Below are positions 56,855 to 64,000 of a DNA stretch of 64,000 nt, one piece after another. Below the pieces are notes generated by a model. The model was not told the DNA's origin, searched no databases, and worked only from the letters and a program-made list of their open reading frames with translations. A program made the position numbers and the translations under genes. The stretch is from Leptospirillum sp. (lineage in GTDB: Bacteria; Nitrospirota; Leptospirillia; Leptospirillales; Leptospirillaceae), in assembly GCA_027346125.1 (NCBI GenBank), contig DAIEST010000174.1:1-64000 (forward strand), given 5' to 3'. Within the stretch, counting starts at the first letter, position 1. The number at the start of each line of letters is the position of its first letter.

Positions 56855-58467
56855 GCGGAGTTGTCCTGACTCCCGATCAGTTGAAGGAGTTCAAGCCGGA
56901 TTCAGGGGTCAAACTCACTGCGTCCGACATGAAGGATTTTGTTCCGGAAAATGGAAACCGGGCGACTTCTTCCCCTCCGTCCCCACCCAAATCCCGCTCC
57001 TGGTCCGATGTCCCGAAGGAGGCCCTGAAAAACGCTGTTCCCTCCCTCGGAAAGACGGCCGAAAACATCGGGTCGGCTCTTCTTCATCCTGTGGACTCTA
57101 TTGAATCAACGGTGCGGGGATTGTCCGGGGGTCTCGATCTCTTCCTGAAAGCCATGGATCTCCATCCCTCCAAACTCTACCGCGATCCGGGGGAATACCA
57201 GAAGGATGTGGCTGTGGCCCGGTCCCTTCTCCATCATCTCTCCGGCCGTTACGGGTCGGAAGAAGCGATCAAGAACACTCTGGCCACGGATCCGGCCGGT
57301 GCCCTTCTGGATGCATCCGCTCTCCTGTCCCCGGCTTCAGGTCTCCTTCGAAAAGCCGGATTGCCAGGGGCGGCGGAAATCGCCGAGAAAGTCACGCAGG
57401 CTCCGGTGGCCTTGGCCGCAAAAGGGGTCAAGGCCGCAGGAAAGGTAGCCGGAAAGGGAATGGCCCAAACCCTCGGACGCATGACGGGAACCAGTGCGGA
57501 ATCTGTTGCAGCGTCCCTTAAAGGAATGCCGGGATTTTTGAGGCAGATGAGAGGGACCGGAGCGACGGAGGAAGAAATCTCCAATGCGGGGGTCCAGAGG
57601 CTTTCCCGGTTGAAAGGGGAAAACAGCGACGCCTATGAAAAGGATCTGGAAGCCATTGGCAATTCTCCTCTCTCGACGGACCCCTTCGTCAAGAAATATG
57701 TGGACAAGATGAAAAAGGAGCGCGTCTCGTCCGTGGCGGGAAAGAACCTGGATTTCTCCAATTCGAGCCTTGGCCCGAAGGGTCCTTCTCAGCTTCAGGA
57801 GGCCCACAAGCTCTTCCGGAAAGCCTGGAATGCCAAAAACATGGGTTTTCAGGACGTGGTTGTCATGAAGCATCAATTGCAGAACCTTCTCGACGAGACG
57901 CCCTACAAGAGCCGCGCGCGAGCGGTCATGACGCATATTGTCAAAGCTGTGGATGATGTTTTGAAGCAGCATCCTTCCTACGCAAAGCTGACAGCGGACT
58001 ATCAGCGGCGCAAGCGTGTGATCGATCAGATGGAAAAGGCGTTTTCGCTGACCACCGACAAGAAGAGACTCAATACCCGGACCATCCTCACCAAGATGCA
58101 GACCATCGGCAGAAGTCACAGCCAATACGGGAGAGATCTTGTGGGGAAATTCGATCCTTCCGGGAATCTGCAGGCGCAAATGTATGGCCTCGAAATGAAG
58201 CCCTGGTTCCGGAGGGGAATGGAAGCGCCTCTTCTTTGGGGGGAAGGAGGTGCGGCCGCCACTGGTGCTCTTTCACATTCCGCCGCTTTGCCGGGAACCG
58301 GATTGGGTCTCATTGGATTGTCTTCACCGCGCCTGGTGGGGGAAGCAGGAAATCTTCTCGGGAAGACGGCGCGGGGGGCATCCGCCCTGGCCGAACGATC
58401 CCGTCTCCCGGCATCGGGTCTTTTGGCCCTGCTCGAAGAGCAAGGAGCGGTTGCCAATGGCCAGTAA
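56851..58467 (+). CDS. Internal virion / ejection protein
   Basis: A 538-residue helical protein. The N-terminal VVLTPDQLKEFKPDSGVKLT is a short motif found in podovirus ejection proteins, followed by Ala-rich and amphipathic helices and a hydrophobic Gly/Ala segment near the C-terminus (GLIGLSSPRLVGEAGNLLGK). Likely injected with the DNA. Confidence 0.5.
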   Translation: MSGVVLTPDQLKEFKPDSGVKLTASDMKDFVPENGNRATSSPPSPPKSRSWSDVPKEALKNAVPSLGKTAENIGSALLHPVDSIESTVRGLSGGLDLFLKAMDLHPSKLYRDPGEYQKDVAVARSLLHHLSGRYGSEEAIKNTLATDPAGALLDASALLSPASGLLRKAGLPGAAEIAEKVTQAPVALAAKGVKAAGKVAGKGMAQTLGRMTGTSAESVAASLKGMPGFLRQMRGTGATEEEISNAGVQRLSRLKGENSDAYEKDLEAIGNSPLSTDPFVKKYVDKMKKERVSSVAGKNLDFSNSSLGPKGPSQLQEAHKLFRKAWNAKNMGFQDVVVMKHQLQNLLDETPYKSRARAVMTHIVKAVDDVLKQHPSYAKLTADYQRRKRVIDQMEKAFSLTTDKKRLNTRTILTKMQTIGRSHSQYGRDLVGKFDPSGNLQAQMYGLEMKPWFRRGMEAPLLWGEGGAAATGALSHSAALPGTGLGLIGLSSPRLVGEAGNLLGKTARGASALAERSRLPASGLLALLEEQGAVANGQ

Positions 58468-59761
58468 GCCGCTTCGAATCGCGTTCCTGACAAAGGACGG
58501 GACCTATCTTCCTTTCGCCATCCGTTGTCTGATCGAGGGCTGCGAAGTGAGGGCGATCTGGACGAAACCCCGAAAAAGCCGGATCGGGGTCGGGATGGTG
58601 GATGAACTCCCTCTCGGAAAACTTGCTTCCTGGAAGCCGGATGCGGTGGTGGTCGACTGTACGGGCATGGGGAAGATCGCCGACCGTCTCCGGAAGATCG
58701 GTCTCCCCGTGTACGGGGGGTCTGAAATCGCCGACTTCCTGGAATACGAGCGAGACAAAGTGCTGGACCTGCTGAAAAACGCAGGGATCGCGGTTCCGGA
58801 GACCTACTCCACCCGGAATGTTTCCCAGGCGATCGCGCACGTCAAAAAGACCGGCGAATCTTTTGTCATCAAGCTCGATGGGGAGAAAGGAGCGGGATCC
58901 TCCCTCACGTATGTGGGAGATGGTCCGGAAGACGTGATCGAAATGCTGGAAACCTATTCCGGCAAGATCGGGGGAGCCCTGATCAACCTCCAGACAAAAG
59001 TCCGGGGGGTGGAGATCAGTACGGAGGGATTTTTCGACGGCAAGAAGTTTCTCGATGGATTCTGGAACCACACCCTCGAGCGCAAGAAATTCATGAACGG
59101 CGATATCGGCCCCAACACCGGGTGTGCCGGAGATGTCCTCTGGTGGACCGAATCCAACAAGGTGATCGAGCAGGGAATCCGAAAGCTCGAACCGATCCTC
59201 GGAAAGCTCGGATTCTATGGCCAGATCGACTTGAACACGATCGTCGAGCGGATCTTGCCCATGAACCCGGGCGATAAGGGAGCGACATTCAAGGTCTGGG
59301 GCCTCGAACTGACCCCACGTTTTGGCATCAATGCCTCCGTCACTCTCATGCAGTTGACGGATCAGCCCATGGCCCGGTTCTTTGTCGAGGCTGCACATCA
59401 CCAAGTCCGGGAGATCAAGAAGGCCAAGGGATATGCCTGTTCCGTGACGCTTTCCATTCCACCTTTTCCCAACAAGACGGCCGAAATTCCATCAAAGGAT
59501 ATTCCTTGCCTTTTCGATCTTGAGATCCTTTCCCGCGTGAACCCGCTCGATATGTGGTGGAACGGGGATCATTTCGAGAGCGCGGGAGATGGCGGATGGA
59601 TCTGCTCTCCGGCCGGAACCGGGGCCACCGTTCGGGAAGCCCGGTATGATGCCTATTCCGTGGTCGACCGGATCAACCTTCCCAACAAGCAATACCGGAC
59701 GGATATCGGGGACAAGGCGGAAGAGGACATCAAGACCCTCGAACGATGGGGGATGCTGTGA
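58457..59761 (+). CDS. ATP-grasp enzyme, PurD-like
   Basis: A 434-residue protein. The ATP-grasp core includes FVIKLDGEKGAGSSL, GALINLQTKVRGVEISTEGF and GFYGQIDLNTIV, and GPNTGCAGDVLWW matches the PurD (phosphoribosylamine-glycine ligase) fingerprint. An N-terminal Rossmann-like part (RIAFLTKDGTYLPFAIRCLI) precedes it. It joins a carboxylate to an amine using ATP, but the substrate is unknown. It is in the middle of virion genes, an unusual place; ATG 58457 is used. Confidence 0.75.
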   Translation: MASKPLRIAFLTKDGTYLPFAIRCLIEGCEVRAIWTKPRKSRIGVGMVDELPLGKLASWKPDAVVVDCTGMGKIADRLRKIGLPVYGGSEIADFLEYERDKVLDLLKNAGIAVPETYSTRNVSQAIAHVKKTGESFVIKLDGEKGAGSSLTYVGDGPEDVIEMLETYSGKIGGALINLQTKVRGVEISTEGFFDGKKFLDGFWNHTLERKKFMNGDIGPNTGCAGDVLWWTESNKVIEQGIRKLEPILGKLGFYGQIDLNTIVERILPMNPGDKGATFKVWGLELTPRFGINASVTLMQLTDQPMARFFVEAAHHQVREIKKAKGYACSVTLSIPPFPNKTAEIPSKDIPCLFDLEILSRVNPLDMWWNGDHFESAGDGGWICSPAGTGATVREARYDAYSVVDRINLPNKQYRTDIGDKAEEDIKTLERWGML

Positions 59762-62070
59762 AGTCGTCCATGCGCCTGCAGGAAGTGGCCGATGTGGGAG
59801 TGCTCTCTCCGCACGTGGGAGACAGCCTCGTTTTCAACGGAAAGGCCTGGCAGAACCGGTCTTCCATCAATCCCGGGAACGCAGGGTCTTTCAACACCTT
59901 CTTCGCTCCCCAGAAGCTCCTCGTCTATTACGGGTATCCCATCGCCTTCCAGAATCTCTGGGACGTGCAGGAAATCATCACCCGCATTTCCAAATGGGAT
60001 ATCTGGGTGTGCGGAGCCGGTTACGAGAACCCGAACGATTCCAACTATTCCACCACGACGAAGATCATTGCCGGGGTCCGGGCCCTTGGGACCAAGGTCT
60101 ACGGATATGTGACCATCGGTGGGCCTCCTTTGGCCACGCTTTCCCAGATCCAGCAGAACGTAACGTGGTGGGCCAATATCGGAGTCGACGGGATCTTTTT
60201 CGACAGTGCGGGATTCGATTTCTCCGGGGTGACGCGGGAGCTCCAGATCGGGGCCAAACAGGCCGCTCAATCCTACAATCTTCCGGTTGCCTGGAACGCC
60301 TACTACTTCGAGCATGTGGCGGCCGACAACATCACGCAGGTGACGTGGCCTTCTTCGGCCTCCCGTTATCAGGAATTTCAGACGGCCAATCCCAACAATC
60401 TCGTCCTTCCCCGCGATAGCGGGGACGTGTATGTTTTCGAGGACTTCGGGTGCGACTCCAATGGGGTCAATGCGTCCAATCCCTCGAACTCGAATATGGA
60501 TGATCTCCAGTTCCACCAGAAAGCGATGCAGGTGGTGTGGGGTCAGCCACAGGTCATCTTCGGCCAGTCTTCCATCCCTCCGGATCCTCCTCTGGCAGAA
60601 TTCGAAGTGTGGGCCATCGTGACATTACCCGTCACCGACAATACGGGACAGTCTCCCAATTTCTCGATTCTGGGAAATCTTCAGACCGTCCAGGAGATTG
60701 TCGAGTATTTCTGGGCCTGTGCCTACCTCTATGTGAACACCGGAAAGCTCACGGCTCCATACATCACGGCTGTCTGCATCTCGGGGTCCAATTACGGCGC
60801 GTGGGGATATTCCATCGAAACGCCGAGGATGCTTCTGGCCGATGTTCTCCTGGGGGGATTTGTGCTCGATTCGATGCCGAGCGCGGATTATGGCCATCAT
60901 ACCTTCACGCGGCAGATCGGCCCCCAGGCGACCCTCGAAGTGGTGACCAATCTGGCGCTTCCTCCCAACCCCCCGGCCCTCGCGGTGACGTCCGGGAATC
61001 TTCCGGCAGGAACCTACTACTACAAGATCACGCGGAGTTCCTCGTACGGGGAGACACTCCCGAGCACCGAGGTTTCCATCACCCTGACGGCCCCGGGGGG
61101 AGTGCGGATCGATTGGGGGAACACCTCGGCCAGTGGATGGGAAAAGTCTTTCACGGTCTATGGGCGGTCGAGCGGATCCGAGGGATATCTCCAGAATGTC
61201 CAGGTGGTCAATGCCACTCACTGGGTCGATGACGGCTCCGTGACGCCGACCGGAAGCGTCCCCACCCAGAACACGGCCTATGAGTTTGTGCCCCGGTTCA
61301 GCAATCTCTTCTTCACCGGCATCACCCAGGCGACGGAAGCCCAGGGAGGCTACGCCCTTGTGGGAGGCAATCCCAACCAGGCCTTCCAGGTCGGAACGGC
61401 GTCGAGCCAGACGGATGCCGTTCCTTTGGGGCAAGCCCAATCCGATTTTGCCCCCAAAGGCGGCTCTCCATCGGAAACGTTCGAAGCGGCAAATGCCAGT
61501 CCCGGGACGCAGGAGGTCGTTCCGATCGCGCAGGGGGATGCCCGGTACGCGGCCATAGGTGGCAATCCCTCCCAGGTCTTCCAGGCAGCGAATTCGGGTT
61601 CCGGGACGCAGCAGGTGGTCCCGCGTTCTCAGGCCGATTCCCTCTATGTTCCCTTGAGTGATCTTCCCCTTTCGATTGCGGATGGAGGGACCGGTGCGAC
61701 AACGGCGGCCGCCGCGCTCTCGAATCTGGGGGGAATTACCGAAACGCAGGCCAACACACTTTACCCTTCCCTGACCGGATCCCTTTCCACTTCCTCGCCG
61801 GTCAGCGGAACGGTCTACCGGAACACCACTGGGCAGCCCATCACGATCCTGATGTCGGTAACTTATAACCCGACTTCGACAGAAGCGGCAACGATGACCC
61901 CGGCTCTTGGAAGCACATCCACTCCGGGAAGTCTTCCGGACGAATCGGAACCGGCAGGATCCGTTGTGGGGAAAGCTCACAGTTATTTCCTTCGGGTTCC
62001 GGCCGGTTGGTATTACAGCTTCACGACCGTCAACGCAACTCTGGGCACCGCCCAGATTATTCAGGGATAG
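59758..62070 (+). CDS. Tail spike with GH114-like glycosidase domain
   Basis: A 770-residue protein. Residues about 50-290 resemble a TIM-barrel of the Tm1410/endo-alpha-1,4-polygalactosaminidase (GH114) family (LLVYYGYPIAFQNLWD, VYGYVTIGGPPLATL, GVDGIFFDSAGFDF). An Fn3-like domain follows (about 400-500) and then three repeats of GGNPSQ-x-F...VVP-x-x-Q-x-x-x-x-Y typical of tail fibres. GTG 59758 overlaps the prior stop; ATG 59746 is an alternative. It probably binds and depolymerises a surface polysaccharide. Confidence 0.7.
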   Translation: MKSSMRLQEVADVGVLSPHVGDSLVFNGKAWQNRSSINPGNAGSFNTFFAPQKLLVYYGYPIAFQNLWDVQEIITRISKWDIWVCGAGYENPNDSNYSTTTKIIAGVRALGTKVYGYVTIGGPPLATLSQIQQNVTWWANIGVDGIFFDSAGFDFSGVTRELQIGAKQAAQSYNLPVAWNAYYFEHVAADNITQVTWPSSASRYQEFQTANPNNLVLPRDSGDVYVFEDFGCDSNGVNASNPSNSNMDDLQFHQKAMQVVWGQPQVIFGQSSIPPDPPLAEFEVWAIVTLPVTDNTGQSPNFSILGNLQTVQEIVEYFWACAYLYVNTGKLTAPYITAVCISGSNYGAWGYSIETPRMLLADVLLGGFVLDSMPSADYGHHTFTRQIGPQATLEVVTNLALPPNPPALAVTSGNLPAGTYYYKITRSSSYGETLPSTEVSITLTAPGGVRIDWGNTSASGWEKSFTVYGRSSGSEGYLQNVQVVNATHWVDDGSVTPTGSVPTQNTAYEFVPRFSNLFFTGITQATEAQGGYALVGGNPNQAFQVGTASSQTDAVPLGQAQSDFAPKGGSPSETFEAANASPGTQEVVPIAQGDARYAAIGGNPSQVFQAANSGSGTQQVVPRSQADSLYVPLSDLPLSIADGGTGATTAAAALSNLGGITETQANTLYPSLTGSLSTSSPVSGTVYRNTTGQPITILMSVTYNPTSTEAATMTPALGSTSTPGSLPDESEPAGSVVGKAHSYFLRVPAGWYYSFTTVNATLGTAQIIQG

Positions 62071-62086
62071 GAGGATGGATAAAACG

Positions 62087-62389
62087 ATGGACCAGGGGAC
62101 ATCCACCTATACGCTGTGGGCAAACGTGGGAGGGTGGCTTCTCGCCTTCTTTTTAGGAAAGAAAGCGCTGGGCGACAGGGACAAAAGACTGGACGACATG
62201 GAGGGCTGGCAAAAAGAACATCTTCATGACCATCCGAACATGAAAGAGCTCTTGCGGATGCACCAGGAGAATCGGGAAGTGAACCAGCAAATCTTGACGG
62301 CTTTGCAAAAACATCAGGAAGTGCATCGGGAAGACTTTCTTCTCATTAACCATCGGCTCGACAACCTGAACTTCAAGGAGAAGAAATGA
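62087..62389 (+). CDS. Membrane-anchored coiled-coil protein (holin-region)
   Basis: A 100-residue protein. TYTLWANVGGWLLAFFLGKK is a single membrane helix and the rest is a coiled coil (MHQENREVNQQILTALQKHQ). The ATG 62087 is behind TAGGAGG at a spacing of 12; an ATG at 62075 is adjacent to the same site. It overlaps the endolysin by ATGA and is likely a lysis-cassette member. Confidence 0.55.
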   Translation: MDQGTSTYTLWANVGGWLLAFFLGKKALGDRDKRLDDMEGWQKEHLHDHPNMKELLRMHQENREVNQQILTALQKHQEVHREDFLLINHRLDNLNFKEKK

Positions 62390-62838
62390 AGCTGTCTGTG
62401 CAAGGGCTCAAGTTCATTCAGAACCAGGAAGGTCTTCGGCTATCTCCCTATCAGGATGTGGCCGGGAACTGGACGATCGGATACGGACACCTCATGACGG
62501 ATGAAGAGATTTCCAAATGGCCTCCCGGGTCTTCCATCACCGAAGGGACAGCCCTCCTTCTCCTCGAGGCCGATGTGGAAGAGGCCGAGAACGAGGTCAA
62601 TCAATTAGTCCATGTCCCCCTTTCTCAGAGCCAGTTCGACGCCCTGGTGGATTTCGTGTTCAACCTGGGGGGAGGAGCCCTTGAGCGTTCGACTCTTCTC
62701 GAGGACCTGAACGATGGACGCTACAACGCGGCGGCCGCCCAGATTCCCCTTTGGGACCATGCGGGGGGTCGGGTGGTGAAAGACCTCGAGCTCCGGCGCT
62801 TTGCCGAACAGCGGATGTTTTTGCAGGAGAGCGCATGA
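62386..62838 (+). CDS. Endolysin (GH24 lysozyme)
   Basis: A 150-residue muramidase. Glu15, Asp24 and Thr30 in QNQEGLRLSPYQDVAGNWT have exactly the T4 lysozyme spacing (E-9-D-6-T), and GYGHLMT with FDALVDFVFNLG follows. It cleaves peptidoglycan at host lysis. No signal peptide is seen, so a holin is needed. Confidence 0.95.
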   Translation: MKLSVQGLKFIQNQEGLRLSPYQDVAGNWTIGYGHLMTDEEISKWPPGSSITEGTALLLLEADVEEAENEVNQLVHVPLSQSQFDALVDFVFNLGGGALERSTLLEDLNDGRYNAAAAQIPLWDHAGGRVVKDLELRRFAEQRMFLQESA

Positions 62839-62915
62839 ATGGGATTCTGGCGCTCATGGTGGGCCTGGCTCTGCTCTTTTGCATCCGGGCCAACAATATC
62901 AACAAGGAGAGATGA
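62835..62915 (+). CDS. 26-residue membrane peptide
   Basis: The peptide NGILALMVGLALLFCIRANN is almost wholly one hydrophobic helix with a short basic tail. ATG overlaps the endolysin stop (ATGA) and AGGAGA lies before it. It could be a pinholin-type or membrane accessory peptide; unverified. Confidence 0.4.
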   Translation: MNGILALMVGLALLFCIRANNINKER

Positions 62916-62916
62916 G

Positions 62917-63150
62917 ATGAGTGGAATCGTAACCGAAACGGAAACCCTCGCGGACAAGGCCGAGGATTGGGTGGAAAAGGAAGCCGGACTGATCGAGCAC
63001 CGGATTATGACGACAAAGGTGTATCACAGCGCGGAGCATATTGCTGCCACGATTGACAAGTGGTTTGAGAGCGCCACAGCTTCGCTCGATACCGAGACGG
63101 CCAAGTACTACGGCGAAGCGACCACCCTGATCAAGGGGCTCTTCAAATGA
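62917..63150 (+). CDS. Small helical phage protein
   Basis: A 77-residue protein, helical and acidic (TLADKAEDWVEKEAGLIEHR). AAGGAG lies upstream. Overlaps the next gene by ATGA; lysis-region protein of unknown role. Confidence 0.5.
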   Translation: MSGIVTETETLADKAEDWVEKEAGLIEHRIMTTKVYHSAEHIAATIDKWFESATASLDTETAKYYGEATTLIKGLFK

Positions 63151-63422
63151 AATGGCTCAAGGACATTCTGACCGAACGTGACGGAGAGACCTTTGAACTC
63201 TCGGCCGTTTTAGCGGCGTTCACGGTCGTGGGTTTTGTGGCCATGTCCGTCTGGAAAATGTGGGAGACGCGCCAGTTCGATCCGGTGAGCTATGGAACAG
63301 GAGCCTCGGCCATCATCGGTGGCGGAGGCCTCTCCCGGCTTTTCAAGGGGAAGGTGGGAGATTACACGACGACATTTCCCCGGCGTCCGGGCTTCGGTCC
63401 TGAAGGAGGGAACCCGTCATGA
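63147..63422 (+). CDS. Small membrane protein (holin candidate)
   Basis: A 91-residue protein with a clear membrane helix (AVLAAFTVVGFVAMSVWKMW) and a Gly-rich second hydrophobic part (YGTGASAIIGGGGLSRLF). Located after the endolysin, it is a candidate holin. The reading frame overlaps its neighbours by ATGA. Confidence 0.5.
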   Translation: MKWLKDILTERDGETFELSAVLAAFTVVGFVAMSVWKMWETRQFDPVSYGTGASAIIGGGGLSRLFKGKVGDYTTTFPRRPGFGPEGGNPS

Positions 63423-63775
63423 TGTTCTTTCTGGCGAACTGGCAACGGATCCTGGTAGCAGTCGGGATCCTGGCTGCCCTGGGATGGATCGGTTGGGACC
63501 GTTGGAGGCTCGACTACTACGAGGCGTGGACCCACCATTATGAAGCCGTCCAGAAGCGGAATGGTGAGGCGATCACCGCTCAGAACCGGGCGATCCGGCT
63601 GATGTGGCTCCGGGAAAAGACCTCAGAGGTGAAGGCGAAGAAAGCAGAGGTTACTGCGGAGAAGATCCTGCAAACGGCAATTAGGATCAGTCAAGTACCC
63701 ATCAAGTTCCCAAGTCATTCGGATTGCGATAAAGATGTCACGGAAACCTTTCAAAAAGTCCGGAGGATCAAGTGA
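63419..63775 (+). CDS. Rz-like inner-membrane spanin candidate
   Basis: A 118-residue protein. An N-terminal membrane helix (ILVAVGILAALGWIGW) is followed by a long charged coiled coil (AITAQNRAIRLMWLREKTSE and KAKKAEVTAEKIL) that would span the periplasm, as for Rz-type spanins. No outer-membrane partner is visible in the remaining sequence. ATGA/GTGA overlaps both sides. Confidence 0.5.
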   Translation: MMFFLANWQRILVAVGILAALGWIGWDRWRLDYYEAWTHHYEAVQKRNGEAITAQNRAIRLMWLREKTSEVKAKKAEVTAEKILQTAIRISQVPIKFPSHSDCDKDVTETFQKVRRIK

Positions 63776-64000
63776 CTAACATTCTTCCTTTCTCTCAGTT
63801 TGAAAGGGACCTCCCGCAACTCGTGGAACGATGTGATAAGGAAAAGGGAACTATCAAGGGAGTGCTCGTTCTCTTTGAGTATGAAAACGGGGACACCGAT
63901 GCCCATTCTTATGGAAACCCGGACATTCGAATGATGATCGGAGAAATGTCGGGTGTGGAGCATCGGTTCTGGGAAGCGGTCCAGCAAATCCAGAAAGAGG
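63772..64000 (+). CDS. Phage protein cut by the right edge (partial)
   Basis: GTG at 63772 overlaps the previous stop (GTGA) with GGAGG 5 nt upstream, and the frame is open for 76 codons to the edge. The visible part is a mixed alpha/beta protein (GVLVLFEYENGDTDAHSYGN). Not recognised. Confidence 0.5.
   Translation, partial: MTNILPFSQFERDLPQLVERCDKEKGTIKGVLVLFEYENGDTDAHSYGNPDIRMMIGEMSGVEHRFWEAVQQIQKE

Larger units (their letters stand above)
25945..64000. mobile_element. Temperate prophage (partial, cut by right edge)
   Basis: Starting at ssrA are an integrase, excisionase-like gene, recombination genes, a CI/Cro switch, replication genes, terminase, portal, capsid, tail and lysis genes in the order expected of a lambdoid-style temperate phage with podovirus-like structural proteins. 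No structural gene is visibly broken. The right attachment site is not in the window. Confidence 0.95.

Noticed and set aside
26000..64000. Possible CRISPR array, tRNA genes or insertion sequences
   Set aside because: No regularly spaced repeats, no tRNA-like cloverleaf apart from the tmRNA, and no transposase were seen in reading the window.

Overview
The window holds two blocks: a bacterial chromosome core (about 1-25.99 kb) and the first 38 kb of a temperate phage integrated at the 3' end of the tmRNA gene (about 25.95 kb to the right edge, where it is cut off). The host looks like a moderately GC-rich Gram-negative autotroph, most likely a Nitrospirota member such as Leptospirillum. This is an inference from the proteins (a stand-alone 'CO dehydrogenase beta-like' protein linked to 2-oxoacid:ferredoxin oxidoreductases, a dnaA-dnaN-gyrB-gyrA cluster without recF, and a tmRNA tag ANEELALAA). 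No 16S gene is present to settle it.

Host part. From about 3.05 to 12.95 kb genes run leftward: nadA, asd, leuB, leuA, pssA, psd, ilvC, ilvN and ilvB, a biosynthetic cluster for branched-chain amino acids, aspartate semialdehyde, NAD and phosphatidylethanolamine. From 13.49 kb genes run rightward: dnaA, dnaN, gyrB, gyrA, a TPR lipoprotein, queE, queC, pepA, smpB and ssrA. The 534-bp gap between the two blocks is AT-rich, carries DnaA-box-like sequences and is the best candidate for the replication origin.

Prophage part. Next to ssrA lies a leftward early/integration operon (26.0-30.45 kb) with integrase, excisionase-like protein, a RecB-type nuclease, an annealase-like protein and several tiny genes joined by ATGA overlaps. 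At 30.70 kb is a CI-type operator and promoter array that is nearly identical in layout to the one between cI and cro at 38.2 kb, so one repressor probably controls both. Between these switches is a lower-GC accessory island (31.2-38.2 kb). On its minus strand, running in the same direction as cI, are two small proteins, a NYN-domain nuclease preceded by an attenuator-like hairpin, a secreted papain-like cysteine protease, a truncated C5 cytosine methyltransferase, and a TcmP/three-Cys-motif pair. On its plus strand is a DndB-like DGQHR protein with its own consensus promoter bracketed by an inverted repeat.

Rightward from cro come a CII-like regulator, RusA resolvase, replication proteins, terminase, a P22-like portal, scaffold, gpT-like major capsid protein, head-tail connector, tail proteins, internal virion proteins, a PurD-like ATP-grasp enzyme, a tail spike with a GH114-like barrel, and a lysis cassette (GH24 endolysin, small membrane proteins, spanin-like protein). 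The layout suggests a short-tailed podovirus-like temperate phage.

The most unusual material is the accessory island, whose members resemble DNA-modification or defence components, together with the ATP-grasp enzyme inside the virion-structure operon.
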